64,000 nucleotides of DNA, from positions 682,001 through 746,000 of the forward strand of contig BLAL01000281.1 in assembly GCA_015698045.1 (NCBI GenBank). The letters are read 5' to 3'. Made by a program: the position numbers and the translations under genes. Shown piece after piece: positions 1-12,573 of the stretch. Origin of the DNA: Rhizophagus clarus (Eukaryota > Glomeromycota > Glomeromycetes > Glomerales > Glomeraceae). How positions within the stretch are numbered: the first letter of the stretch is position 1; each line of letters opens with the position of its first letter. The notes beneath the pieces were generated by a model, which had not been told where the DNA came from, made no database searches, and saw only the letters and a program-made list of their open reading frames with translations.

Positions 1-62
1 ATAGAACTGCAACGCTTGCACCCTCATCAACCACTGCCTTTAGTCACTCTTACCGGACCAAC

Positions 63-300
63 ATGCAAATATCACCGCCTTTACCGAAAAATAATGATGA
101 CATGGAGGTTCAATATGATCATAAAGATGATGATATGATTTCACAATATGAATACGATAATGATGATATAATCTCACAATATGCATTCGATAATTTATAT
201 AATGAAGAGGAAGAGGAAGAAGAAGGGACAGAAGAAGGAGGTGAAGAGGAAGAAGAGGAAGAGACAGAAGAAGGAGGAGAAGAGGAAGAAGAGGAAGAGA

Positions 301-331
<31 letters not shown>

Positions 332-3300
332 AGAAGCAGAAAAGGGAGGTGATGATCATCGTCAAATTGTCGATGAAGCACTTGATAAAAATAAAATGCC
401 ATCCTATGATGGCGATGGAGAATTTGCTCCATATTTTGAAAATTTTACGACTGCTTCACTTTTTTGCTGGTTACAAAAGCATAATATCTCTACAAGTGCT
501 TATGAAGATCTTGTTGACGTTCTTCATAATTCCAAATTCAATCCAAGCCATGTAGTGAAGAATATTCGAAGATTTCGAGAATGGAGAAAACGTCTTCCTC
601 TTATTCCTATATCAGCAAAACCTATCTCCATTTTATCAAAAAAAACTCCTTCAATTTCTAAAGAAATAAAGAATGCATACCAATTTTCTATCAGAGACAT
701 TATTTGATATGTCCTTAATAATCCCTCAATACTTAGGTGCATGTACTTTGGTCCTGGAATTGATTCTGAAACAAAATCAGAACATTGGCACGATACATTA
801 TGGGGAGAATCACCACTTTTTGGTGATAATCAAATAAAGATATTAGAAGGTATTTATAATCATATTATTAATTCCCTGTATTGTTACCATCATATTAATT
901 ATTTTGTTTATAATATGATAGTGATATATAAATCTGGTGAGTTTATTTATTATCATTATAATAATGAGCGGCAACTTGGCAGGTTGAGGGCAATTTTAAA
1001 AAATGCCAATAATGAATATCGGCTGAGAATTCAGGAAGTTGTAAGTTATGATAATTTGCCTGAAATTTTTAAAGGAAGAGTTAGGCAAGAACGTTCTATT
1101 GCTGGTGAAGTATGGCTGAAGGATGAGGCATATCAAACGATTGCAATTTCCCAAGTCCTTGAAAAAGCTAATGTAATGATAGTATACCAGCATCAATACG
1201 TTCCTGAAACCGCATTACGAATTACCAAGATAATATATAGATACCAAAGCCGTTGGCATATTCGTGATGTAATATTTTCATATCAACATCCTTCTGACTA
1301 TATCACATTAAGATTACCACCATCATCTTTGCCAGTGTATAAATTGTTTATTGATTTGTATTATGATGATTTTGGTACATATAGAAATGTGTATCATTCA
1401 TTAGGAGGCATATATTTGCAATTCGGAAATATGCCCTCTCATGAAAGAAAATTGCTTAAAAACCATTTTGTTCTTGGATTTGTCCCATTCGGTGACAATT
1501 TTAATGAGTTTATCCAGCTGTTTATTTCTGAAATAAAAGAATTTGAACAAGGAAAATTAATGAAAGTAAATGGCCAAGATGCTTGGGTGATAGCTGGTTT
1601 GGGTGTTGTGACCGCTGATTTGCCCCAAGGAAATGATATGGCTGGGGTATTAAGACACAATGCCATGAAGGGCTGTTGCACTTGTTTGGTATCTTATAAT
1701 TCATTAACTGATTTTAATCAAGATCTACAAAAAATATCGAGATATCATCACGTTACTGACAATCAATTTAAAGAAATATTACGAGAAAACGGTACATTAG
1801 CAAAAAAACATCTCGGTTCACAATATGGTCTGAGGCCGCAGCCTAGCATCTTGGATAACTTAAAGAGGGATAGACATTTACAGACTCCGCAGAATGTCTA
1901 TCATGCAACCGCGGGAAAAATTGGATGCCTTCTCAAGTTGACATGTGAATTATTTTTACGGGAAGGTGAAGATGATTTTATAGAAGTTTGGAAAGAATTC
2001 AAAAAACCAAAAAAATGGTCTCGTCTACCAAATCCGATTAGTCACTATGCCAGCTTTATGATGTCGGATTATTTCCAACTTGCAATGATAATGCCATTTA
2101 TATTATACTGTTTTTTGAAGGTAACATTTAAATAGTATTCTTACTATTATACTTCAGCGCGAATTAATTACGGTTTCAAACTTTTGGCATTACGTCTGTA
2201 AAAATCTGCCGTAATAATTTCGGCATAGCCATTTTTTTTGACGTAATATGTAATGTTTCAACGATCAAATTTGATTGGATCCCAAACATTACTAAATTTT
2301 TTTTTTTTTTTATTTTATTTTTCAGTTTTTTAAATTTTTTTATCGGTTTTTATAACCAAAATTTTATTATCTTTTTTTCAGTTTTTATAAACAAAATTTA
2401 TTAGTTTATTTTATTTCTTTTCCAGTTCTTAGCCGAATTATATATTATATATATATATATATTTGGTTTTAAATTAAAATTTTTTTAAAAAAACTTTTTA
2501 AAAGGCGAATAATCTTATTAAGACTAAGGAAGAATGGAATTGGAATAAGAACGCCACTTTTGGAATTAGAGGCTCACGAATAAGGTGAGGAACGGGTATG
2601 AGGAACGGGCTTTTTAGGAACTCTAGTGAACTTTGCTAATATTCTTTTATCTTTTTTATTTTGTATCTACCTGGACGCTTTGGATAGTGGATTTTGGATG
2701 GTTATGTTAATTTGGATTCGGCTTAGCTGTTGAAATTTTCATCATTCTAAAATTTAATTTGCGCAGAAGTATAACAATTATGATATCTTTATTAATTTGC
2801 TGGTTTACTAAATCTTTTTAAAGCCATCAAGTTTAAAAGAAAGCGAAGCAGCAACAATTAAGAAAAATACTGGGGCGGCCTGAATTGATCTTGTACCAAA
2901 GAGTGTTATTTCATGCTGGGTACATGTTGCTAAGACAATGAAAGCTGTTTTCAGTAGTGAATTCACAACAGGAAGTTATCAAAGCCTGCAAAAATGTCTT
3001 CAAGATGAGTTAATAATACTTCCAAAGGTATATAATACTATTTTGGAAAAGTAATATCCTTAAATATCCTAACAATATTTTTTTTAACAGGTTTTTGCAG
3101 ATTTTATTAATCTGCCAAATTTACATATAAATATGCACCTTTCAATGCATGCTCAAACCTTTGGAACTTTTAATAATACTCAAGTCAGAATTAAGGAAAT
3201 GGTTCACCGCATTTTCAAAGGAATTGTGCCAAGTACAAATCATAAAGATATAGATTTGGACTTAATAAAATGATATAATACTCTCTTTGCAATTCGGCAT

Positions 3301-4086
3301 TTATCCGATGGTGGAATTGATCCAAGATTTACAAGACCTTGTGCCAGTTTTACAATTTAGGTTATTTATTGTCAGACTGGTACCTTACCGAAGACAAATC
3401 CTCAAATGAAGAGCAAATTTCTAATGATGATGATGGTGATATTTTAAAGGAATTTTATTTCAATTTTCTTATATGCATTTGTAGTAGTATTAACTTTTTT
3501 AAAAAATTTAGTTACATCACCAGTAGAATTTATTTCCAATATATCTTTAAAAAGAGGAATGTCCAAGAAAAATCGGGATAATCTTCTCCAAAATATATTA
3601 AATTTCAAAAGCGAATTGTCAGAATCATACAAAGATATGAGATTAGGCGGCGCTGTACTCATATACGGTAATTCAATAAGCTGGTATGAATTTGCATCAT
3701 ATACAATTGAAGAGGAAAATGGTACCTTTGCAAAAGTGACCTTACACCTTAATGATTTTATTATGATTAATGATGAAGATTTTAACGAATCTTACGCTAT
3801 CATCAGAGGAATCTTCAAACATAAAGGTAATAATGAGAAGTATTATGCCTTCATAGTCATAGATTGGTTTGAAGATAATAATCGGGAACATCCAGTATTG
3901 GAATGTCCTCTCTACTACCTTCGAACCATAGAAAGTCAAAGATGGAGGAGCATTTTTCCGATCAGTGCAATTGATAGTGTAAATAAAGTACATTTTATTC
4001 ATAATTGCAATCCGGGATGTCAAGATCATTACAATAGTACAAATAAGAGTTGGATCAAAAATAATTATTATTTTAAAGCAATATAA
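63..4086 (+). pseudogene. Plavaka/Tnp2-like transposase, decayed copy A
   Basis: This is a broken DDE-type transposase gene. The N-terminal part (63-705) has a long Glu tract (about 205-345) and a conserved block ending RDII, then a TGA where copy B (37.3-45.8 kb) has Trp. The core (741-2123, with a short intron near 851-914) contains IDLYYDDFG, a conserved NVYHSLGG block and a TADLPQGND block followed by CCTC, matching the D-x-P...C-x2-C landmark of Tnp2/Plavaka transposases. A 0.7-kb insertion at 2124-2825 splits the next exon. Coding resumes at 2826-3027, after an intron at about 3091 (EMVHRIF motif), and at 3559-4086. At least three in-frame stops (for example TGA at 3270, CGA in copy B) show it is dead. 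Tudor/BAH-like blocks appear before and after the core (GEFIYYHYNNERQLGR; WYEFASYTIEE); that domain label is tentative. The family call is inferred from motifs. Confidence 0.68.
2124..2825. other. Insertion or aberrant intron splitting Plavaka copy A
   Basis: Copy B reads straight through this point, so about 700 bp is extra here. The borders are TTTTTTGAAG on the left and CTTTTTAAAG on the right, which could be a diverged 9-10-bp target duplication; equally, GT and AG lie at the edges. The content is AT-rich and has no coding signal. A weak similarity to TTTCGGCA-type motifs occurs around 2200-2230. No terminal inverted repeat was found. Confidence 0.4.
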
Positions 4087-6030
4087 TTAATTTTTGTTTA
4101 TTTTGTACAATTTCGTTCGTGGTAGTATTTATTCAATATCATGTTTTATATTTTTAAACAAAACGTTATTTTTTTTTATTTACTGATAGTATCAATATAA
4201 TTATTGCTAACGATTCAGTTAGTATAAATAATAATTATAATTTTTTTTTTTCATTTTTGCAATATTCGCAGTACAAAAAGAAAAATATGGTTGATTGATA
4301 TTGTGATGACATCGAAGCGATGTTTTAATGATATTTGAGACGATACTTAATTACAATTAGTTTTTTTTAATAAAAACGTATGATTTGAACTTTCTAATCC
4401 TAAAGTAAAATAAAACCCATCTCTTTCCACATTTGCCACATTTGGGAGAACAAGAAGACGAGACCTGCTTATCTAAATATCTGTCGAAACGACCGCGAAT
4501 CCGTGATGAAGAAATTAAACCATCATGTGTCACCATCCTGATTGTAGCATATAATAGATAAACAAGTTCCGCAAAAAATAAAAATTTCTCTTCCGTAGTT
4601 TACAATCATAAAGACGTGTTTTCTTTGATTTACTATTTCTTTTTTGTCTTCAGGAAACTTGTTTCATATTTGTATAGTTTTTACATTATTCTTTCTAGTC
4701 TTTACATTTCTGTCTGAATTTATTATTCATCTCGAGGCAATTCAATTAAGAAACAAATTACATAAGCTCTGACACGTCCTAAGACACGTCGAGTGGTACA
4801 TGCAGAAAGGGCCCAAAAGAACTTTGTTTCTAGGTTATTTAGAAGTGGATGGCTACAACCAAAAAAGAAAACTATCTCCATTTCATCAATGAAGAACGTA
4901 AGTGATTGTTTATGTTAGATTCGAATTTTTTTTTTTTATATATTTTGCTTATTACGAATTTCGGCAATAACACAACTAAAGGTTTGTTATATTCAGATAA
5001 GTCTTAATTTATTCGGGTCACAGTAATCATATTTTTTGCGTTTTGTTTTTGCAAACTTGTCAGAGATTGTTACAGGGTATAGCTTCTGATGTTTATTGTG
5101 AATTAAATTAGGTTTTCTGTTGTCATTATTAATCATGACTTTGTTATACCAAGGCACTGACTAGACTTGAAGCATAACTTGATTTTATTAAACAATTCTT
5201 TATCAATTACACAGAGAAACGTTGAAAAAAATATAACTACGGTGAAAACTTGGTTACCGCACGGACCCTAGCCTGACTAAAATCCTTCTACACGAAAGTA
5301 TAGATTAAAGTGACCAAGGATCTTTATATAATATGATTATCAGTCATGGCAAGGTCTCGACGGTCAAATCAAGTTTGTGCATATGGTTATTGATGAGTGT
5401 TTTAAAACATGTGATTAGTACGTAATTTCTGACCAATTCTTTGTGAAAAAGGCGAAAAAGAAATTGTGATAACGCCACGTAAAATAAGAAAAATATTTGG
5501 TCCAGATAGGCAATGAGGTATGTCAAACGCTAATGTATTATGATTAATTGTTACATTGCTTTGTATATGGTATTTCTATGATGTTAATGGCAAAAATAAT
5601 ACTATGTTTAGTTCCACGTGAGTAAGAAGTTGATTAGACGAGAAACGGTCATTGGAGTCAAAAAAAGATGATGAATGATTGTTTCTAATGCCGATGTGAT
5701 ATAGCTGATGTGATAGGTAAAATTCCAGGATCATTAATTAGCAAGCTAAAACATTGAGACGATAATTAACATCATTTTCCAAATATTCCGTTTGGTAGGG
5801 CTTTCTTGATTTCTTTGCAGTATACTACTGCAATATCAGATACATTATAGAAGTTTACTATCGATGGTTCCTAAAGTTGTCCTTTCGATTTATTAGCATC
5901 TACCATATATTTTATTCTTCATAATACTTTGTACTTCTTAATATTTTATTTTTCATAATATTTTATTCTTTATAATATTTATTCTTCATAATAACATTTA
6001 TTCTATAGCAAAATGTATTAATTAAACCGT
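4087..6030. other. No clear gene; one possible exon
   Basis: Most of this stretch is AT-rich with frequent stops. One segment, 4767-4897 on the plus strand, is preceded by AG, stays open for 43 codons with a basic composition (for example SRLFRSGWLQPKKK) and ends at a GTAAGTG donor. It could be a single orphan exon or a relic. I see no partner exon I can defend. Confidence 0.3.
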
Positions 6031-7110
6031 ATTACTATCGATTTGTCAACACAATACAATTTTTATATTGAAAACAAGATATTGGTACAATATAGTTTCG
6101 ACATTTGATAGATATTTTAATTTGAAAATAATATCCTTGCAATGTTGTCTCAGTGTTTGCACAATATAATTTTGATATCGAGCAGACGTTTAATACTTAA
6201 AAACTATATTCTTGAGATATTAATTCGATATTGGTACAATGTAGTTTCGATATTGGGTAGATATATTAAATTTGAAATAATGTTTCTGCGATGTTGTCTC
6301 AATGTTCGCACAATATAGGTTTGGTGTCGAGCAGATATTTTAATATTTGAAACAATATTCCTGAGGTGTTGATTTAATGTTAGTATGATGTAGTTATGAC
6401 GTTGAGTAGATATTTTAAAAATTAAATAACATTTCTGCGATGTCATTTCAATGTTTGCACAATATAGTTTTGATGTCGAGCAGATATCTTGAGGTGTTGA
6501 TTTGATGTTGGTATGATGTAGTTACGACGTTGGGTATCTATTTTAAAATTTAAATAACATTTCTGTGATATTGTCTCAATGTTTGAACAATATAGTTTTG
6601 ATGTCGAGCAAATGTCTTAATATTTGAACAATATTTTTGAGATATTAATTTGATGTCGGTATAATGTCGTTACGATGTTGGGCAGGTATTTTAAAATTTA
6701 AATAAAATTTCTGCGATGTTATCGTAACATTTGAACAATATAGTTTTGATGTCGAGCAAATGCCTTAATATTTGAACACTATTCTTGAGGTGTTAATTTG
6801 ATGTCGATATGATGTAGATTTGACATTGGGTAGGTATTTAAAATTTGAAACAATAGTTTTGAGATGTCGATTTGATGTTAGTACAATATAGTTTTGAGAT
6901 CAAACTAATATTTATAAACTTTTAATGATATCACTATGATGCCATTAATATATTGAATCGTGTGTCGATTTGATGTTGATTCGATGCCGTCACAAATCAA
7001 CATCGAATCAACATCGAATCAGCATATTTAAGTTCAAACTTAACTATGTCGATTCGATTTTCAATTACGATATCGTGAATATCTCGAATCGATATCAAAT
7101 CGACGTCGCC
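6030..7110. repeat. Diverged minisatellite with palindromic end
   Basis: Loose direct repeats of roughly 110-130 bp share motifs such as ACAATATAGTTTTGATGTCG and GAGCAGATATTTTAA; copies start around 6070, 6160, 6230, 6310, 6450, 6580 and 6720. The right edge (6965-7020) carries an inverted pair, GATGTTGATTCGATG and CATCGAATCAACATC. The region is non-coding. Confidence 0.6.
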
Positions 7111-7129
7111 TTAGAACCCCAAGTTTCTG

Positions 7130-8560
7130 TAAAGCATCATTTCGTCTTCATCATCAATTATCATTTCGTCCTTATCATCAATTATCGGTTTGTCTGTCCT
7201 TATCATTGATTATTGTTTCATACATCTGTTCTCATCGTTTTGTCTTTATCATTAATTATCATTTCATCCTCATCATCGATTTCATTTCATCATCATTATT
7301 TCGCCTCCTTTTTTTTTAGGTTTTAGTTTTGCGAACAAGGTATGACATTTTTATTATCTTTTTTTTCAATTTCATTTTCATATTTCATTTTTACTAACTA
7401 TTTTTTCTTCTTTTTATGATTTATCTTTCATTAATTTATTCCCTTTTTCTTTCGTTTTCATTCACTTTCTTCTTTATCATTATCGCTCCTTTTTCCTTTC
7501 ATTCTCATGATCGTTTCATCCTTATTACCATTTTGTCCTCATCGTTGTTTCATCCTCATCAATCATCATTTCATCTTCATCATCAATTATCATTTCGTGC
7601 TTATCATCAATCATCATTTTGTTCGTCCTTATCATCGATTATTGTTTCATACATCCATCCTCATCACCAATTATCATTTTGTCTTTATCATTAATTATCA
7701 TTTCATCCTCATCATCGATTTCATTTCATCATCATCATTTCGCCTCCTTTTTTTTAGATCTTAGTTTTGCGAACAAGGTATGGTATTTTTTCTTATCTTT
7801 TTTTTTAATTTCATTTTCATATTTCATTTTTACTAACTATTTTTTTTTTTATGGTTTATCTTTCGTTAATTTATTCCCTTTTCTTTTCGTTTTCATTCAC
7901 TTTCTTCTTTTTCATTATTGCTCCTTTTTCCTTTCATTCTCATGATCGTTTTATCCTTATCACCATTTTGTCTTCATCGTTGTTTCATCCTCATCAATCA
8001 TCATTTCGTCTTCATCATCAATTATCATTTCGTGCTTATCATCAATCATCATTTTGTTCGTCCTTATCATCGATTATTGTTTCATACATCCATCCTCATC
8101 ACCAATTATCATTTCGTCTTTATCATTAATTATCATTTCATCCTCATCATCGATTTCATTTCATCATCATCATTTCGCCTCCTTTTTTTTAGATCTTAGT
8201 TTTGCGAACAAGGTATGGTATTTTTTCTTATCTTTTTTTTTAATTTCATTTTCATATTTCATTTTTACTAACTATTTTTTTTTTTATGGTTTATCTTTCG
8301 TTAATTTATTCCCTTTTCTTTTCGTTTTCATTCACTTTCTTCTTTTTCATTATTGCTCCTTTTTCCTTTCATTCTCATGATCGTTTTATCCTTATCACCA
8401 TTTTGTCTTCATCGTTGTTTCATCCTCATCAATCATCATTTCGTCTTCATCATCAATTATCATTTCGTCCTTATCATCAATTATCGTTTTGTCTGTCCTT
8501 ATCATTGATTATTGTTTCATCCATCCTCATCACCAATTATTGTTTTGTCTTCACCATCAA
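7130..8560. repeat. 435-bp tandem repeat (3-4 copies)
   Basis: Equivalent points recur exactly 435 bp apart (7416, 7851, 8286; also 7564, 7999, 8434), with a slightly shorter first unit starting near 7135. Each unit is pyrimidine-rich with many CATCATT words. It contains a short segment, TTAGTTTTGCGAACAAG, flanked by a TTTTTTTAG acceptor-like and a GTATG donor-like signal. Because 435 is divisible by three, long open frames run through it, but their composition (runs of F, S, H, L) shows they are repeat artefacts. Confidence 0.85.
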
Positions 8561-9236
8561 TTATTATTTCGTTCTCATCATCAATTATCATTTCATCCTT
8601 ATCATTTCGTTCTTATTATTGTATTGTTTTTATCATCGTTTTATTCTTGTCATCTTTTCATTTCTCCTCATCATCTTTTCATCTTTTCATTCCTTTCTTA
8701 TTATCTCTTCGTTTTTCATCATCCTTTCATTTTGTTCATCTCCCTTTTATCATCCTTTCATTTTTTTATCCCCTTCTTGTCATCTTTTCTTTTTTTTGCC
8801 CCTCCCATTATCTTTTTATTTTCATTTTTATTCCCTTTCATTTTGTCCCTATTTCCTTTTGTTTTCGATCCTGTTCCTTTTATTTTTGCATTCTTTCCCT
8901 CTTTTTTTCACTATCTTTCTTTTTTTTTACTATATCTTTTGTCTCCTATCATCTTCTTTATCTCCAATTATTTGTTTTTAATATTATTTCCATTATTTCT
9001 CTTTCTTATTATCATAATTGTTAGGCTTCTCTTTTTTGTATCATTATTATCATTACTAGTTATGTTAAAAATAAATAATTGTAAAAAATATTACCTTTGA
9101 TAAACAGGGTTTAAAGGAATAAAGTCAGTTTAATATATAAATTTTGTTATTTTTTTTGTACAATAAATGTTAGCCAATTATTTTAATTCTTAACGATAAT
9201 CTAAATTAAACCGCAACCAATAAAATTTATCACGTG
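8560..9236. repeat. Pyrimidine-rich tail of the satellite-bearing element
   Basis: Low-complexity T/C sequence continues the 435-bp array, then GTTAAAAATAAATAAT (about 9063-9078) and a right edge TCACGTGATAGGGG (about 9229-9242). The same order (pyrimidine tract, GTTAAAAATAAATAA, CACGTGA near a G-rich end) occurs in the TIR element at 25.6-27.1 kb. The array is therefore probably part of a related transposon whose left end I could not place. Confidence 0.45.
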
Positions 9237-10042
9237 ATAGGGGGTGCATTACAACACAGAATGCGTTAAATAAATTTACTCAAAATTAAAATACAAATAA
9301 ATTTTAATGTAATAAATAATTTAATTTAAATACCCAAAATATTAAAAATTTAAAAATTAATACTGTTATAGGGATACTAACCTTTCAATAAATATTATAC
9401 CTAGAGTTATAAAAAATAAAGCACAATTATTTTTGACCATTCTGAACAACTTATTTAAGCACAAGAAGTTGATTTCATTTAATCAAAAATAGTAAAATTA
9501 CACTTTAAAATTAAAAATCAAATAAACAATAAATAATTGAAAGTATAAAACTTGGTCGCATTCCACAAATATTAATCCAATCATCCTAAAATTTTTATTG
9601 TAGGTAGATTTTACCTGCTGAACAACTTTACTTAAGCAGAAAAAGACAATTTCATTTGACCAAAGTAATGTAATTATGTCCTGAAATTAAAAGAGAGAAA
9701 AAAAATTTTGGAATTAATACTGTTTGAAAAATACAAATTTCTTCATAAATATTATACCTAGCCTTAAAAAAATTAAGATCTGAGTACTTTTGACATTGCT
9801 AAACAGCTTTACTTAAATATAAAAAGTGATTTTATTAAACTAAAATTTATTTTACATATAGTTAAATTTAGTAAACAAAAAACAAAAATAAGAGAATATT
9901 ATTATAAAAAATGTATTTTTTTTATTAATATAATATTTAATTTTATGAAAACTAAAGTGTATAAAATCAATAATATATTGAAAAAAGAAAATATCTTTTT
10001 AAAAAAATTTTTAAAAGTATAAGTGAAATTAAAATTTTTTCT

Positions 10043-11076
10043 TTTTTTTTTTGGTTTGTAAAGAACGAATTTTTATTTACAAAAAACAAGAACAAGTTAT
10101 AATGTAGCAAAATTACAGATAAAAGTTCTATATAGTTAAAAATTATGACGAATACACATCTTATAATTATAAACAGTATAACCCTCTTAAGAAAGCCATA
10201 CCATAAAGACCAAATTAATAAAAATAAAAACAACAAAAAGACTAAACTCCCTGGAAAACCTTCCTGGGATTATAGCAAGAAATACAAACCAACAACTAAA
10301 TATGCATATTTTAGACATTTAGGATAAATCTTAAAGTAAGTAAAAAACAGGACTTGATAAAAAAAACAAATTCAAAACCAAAAAATTGTAGGTATACTTT
10401 TAAGAGCGACTATATAAAACTATGCTATAGTAAAAAAAAAACCTAAACTAAATATAGTAAAAGATGAATCATTTGATAAACTGGTGAAATCATCTTATTT
10501 GTAGGTGAAGCCTAAGGACCAATTATAAGACTTGATATTGTGCGCGTAAAACTTTTCTTGGCAGAATAACATTAGTGTATAATTTGTGTACATCAGATAA
10601 AATTGGTAATTGTTAATGTTGATTATATGTAGCTGAATAATTATGTGATTTGTATGCTTCATGCAGTTGCGACCTAATCCCTCAGAAAAATCAAAAAAAA
10701 TAAAATTTTCAAAAGAACGTAGAAGGAGTTAGGAAACAAGCATATAAAGAATACAAAAAAAAATATCTCTCTTCAAAGATTACTAAACCTATGTCATATT
10801 AGGGTCCCAACAAACCACTAACAGATAGAGAGAGGTTAAGTTATTGTAGATATACTGGAATGACACATAAAAGTTTTGGTTATCATTAAAGTGTTTGTTT
10901 TTATAAAAAAACTAATATAAAAGCGTTCAATTATGTCACCTACCCAACCTATAAGCGGGAATACAGAAATATTAGATATTTGTATGTTTACTAGGAAAAT
11001 ATTTTCTTTAACTCCATAAAGGGGTGATAACTCTTACAAAAATTTATAGTCATGAAAAAAGGAGAAAGAGAATTTT
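10043..11076 (-). mobile_element. 1-kb poly(A) retroposon, copy 1
   Basis: Read on the minus strand, the unit ends in AAATAAA, about 20 further bases and a poly(A) run at 10,043-10,052. It is bounded by the 18-bp word GAAATTAAAATTTTTTCT at 10,025-10,042 and 11,077-11,094, as expected of target-primed retroposition. No coding frame or tRNA-like head was recognised. It is about 90% similar by eye to the next unit. Confidence 0.65.
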
Positions 11077-11094
11077 GAAATTAAAATTTTTTCT

Positions 11095-12081
11095 TTTTTT
11101 TTTTTTTTTTTTTTTGGTCTACAAAGAGCGAATCTTTATTTACAAAGAACAAGAACAAGTTACAATGTAGCAAAATTACAGATATAAGTTCTATATAGTA
11201 AAAACTATGCTGAATATGTATTATGTAATTATAAATAGTATAACCCTCTTAAGAAAGCCATACCATAAAGACTAAGTTAATAGAAATAAAAAAACAACAA
11301 AAAGACTAAACTCCCTGAAAAACCTTCCTAGGCTATAGTAAGAAATACAAACTGAAACTAAATATGCCTACTCTAGACTAGTAAGTAAAGAGTAGGACTT
11401 GGCAAAAATAAAAGACATCAAAAAAAATTTATATGTATACTATTAAAAGTGACTAATTAAATCTATGCTATAGTAAAAAAAAAAAAAACTAAACAAAAAT
11501 AAAAGATGAATCATCTGATAGACCAGTGACATCTTCTTGTTTGCAGGTAAAGCAAAGGATCAATCATAAATCTTCATATTGTACACGTCAATTTTTTCTT
11601 AACGGAATGTCATTGGTAATTAAATTGTCTACAGCAGATAAAATTGATAATTATTTATGTTGATTATTTGTAGCTGAATAATCACGTGATTTGTATACTC
11701 CATGCAGTTGCGACCTAATCCCCCAGAAAACAAAAAATAAAAAATTTTTAAAGGAACGTAAAAAGAGGATATGAAAACAAGCATATAAAGAATACAAAAA
11801 AAAGTGTTTCTCTTCAAAAGTAGCAAAACTTATGTCATATTAGGGCCTACCAAACCACTAACAAATACAGGGAAGTTAAGCATATTATAGATATACTGAA
11901 ATAACATATAAAAGTTTTGGTTATCTTTAAGGGTTTTCTTTTTTAAAAAAATACAGGTACAGGAGCATCCAACTATGTCACCCGCTCCAACCATAAAGTG
12001 GGGGTACAGAAATGTTAGATATTTGTAAGTTTACTAGAAAAATATTTTCTTTAACTCCATAAAGATGTGATGAGAGTTTTT
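11095..12081 (-). mobile_element. 1-kb poly(A) retroposon, copy 2
   Basis: This is a second copy of the preceding unit in the same orientation. It has a longer poly(A) (about 20 A, 11,095-11,115 on the plus strand as T) after AAATAAAGATTCGCTC. It lies between the second and third occurrences of the same 18-bp target word (11,077-11,094 and 12,082-12,099). The two units therefore sit as a tandem pair that shares one target sequence. Confidence 0.65.
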
Positions 12082-12300
12082 GAAATTAAAATTTTTTCTT
12101 ATATAATATATATGTAGTATGAAAATCACCCCTTGCTATGCAAAATCTATATATAACTTTAACAATTTTAACTCCCTATTATGCATCTATAATTACGACT
12201 TTTTTTTATATTTTGCTTTCTAATAAGCAAAATTCTATATGACTTAAAAAAAAATTTTATATAATAAATAAGCAAATTTTTTTGTTACATATATATATAT

Positions 12301-12573
12301 TGTTCGGGATCCTGATTCAGATTATATAATTTCAAATCCAAATCTGAACTTCAAATTCAAATTTGAAATCTGAATCTGATTTGTGGATTATATTACTATA
12401 ATCTGATCTGGATCTGACGATCAGATCCAAATCAGATCTGGTCAAATTCGATTTTTTGCAGAACCTACCTACAGTTAAGTTTGGTAGTAGTAGTATTTTT
12501 GTATGAAGGTATTTCACTTCTCGTGGTATTAGTTTATGTAGAATTGATGAAAGTTTTGATAGGACCCCGAACA
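12301..12573. mobile_element. Short TIR element (MITE), Tc1/mariner-like
   Basis: The ends TGTTCGGGATCCT and AGGACCCCGAACA are inverted copies in a TATATA context. The interior repeats AAATCTGAA/TTCAAATT words and has no gene. A similar end sequence, TGTTTGGGATCCTG, lies at 13,981 just before a Tc1 transposase relic, hinting at a common family. Confidence 0.7.

Noticed and set aside
7416-9100. Several long open frames rich in Phe, Ser, His and Leu
   Set aside because: They follow the 435-bp period and pyrimidine composition; no domain and no start context. Repeat artefacts.
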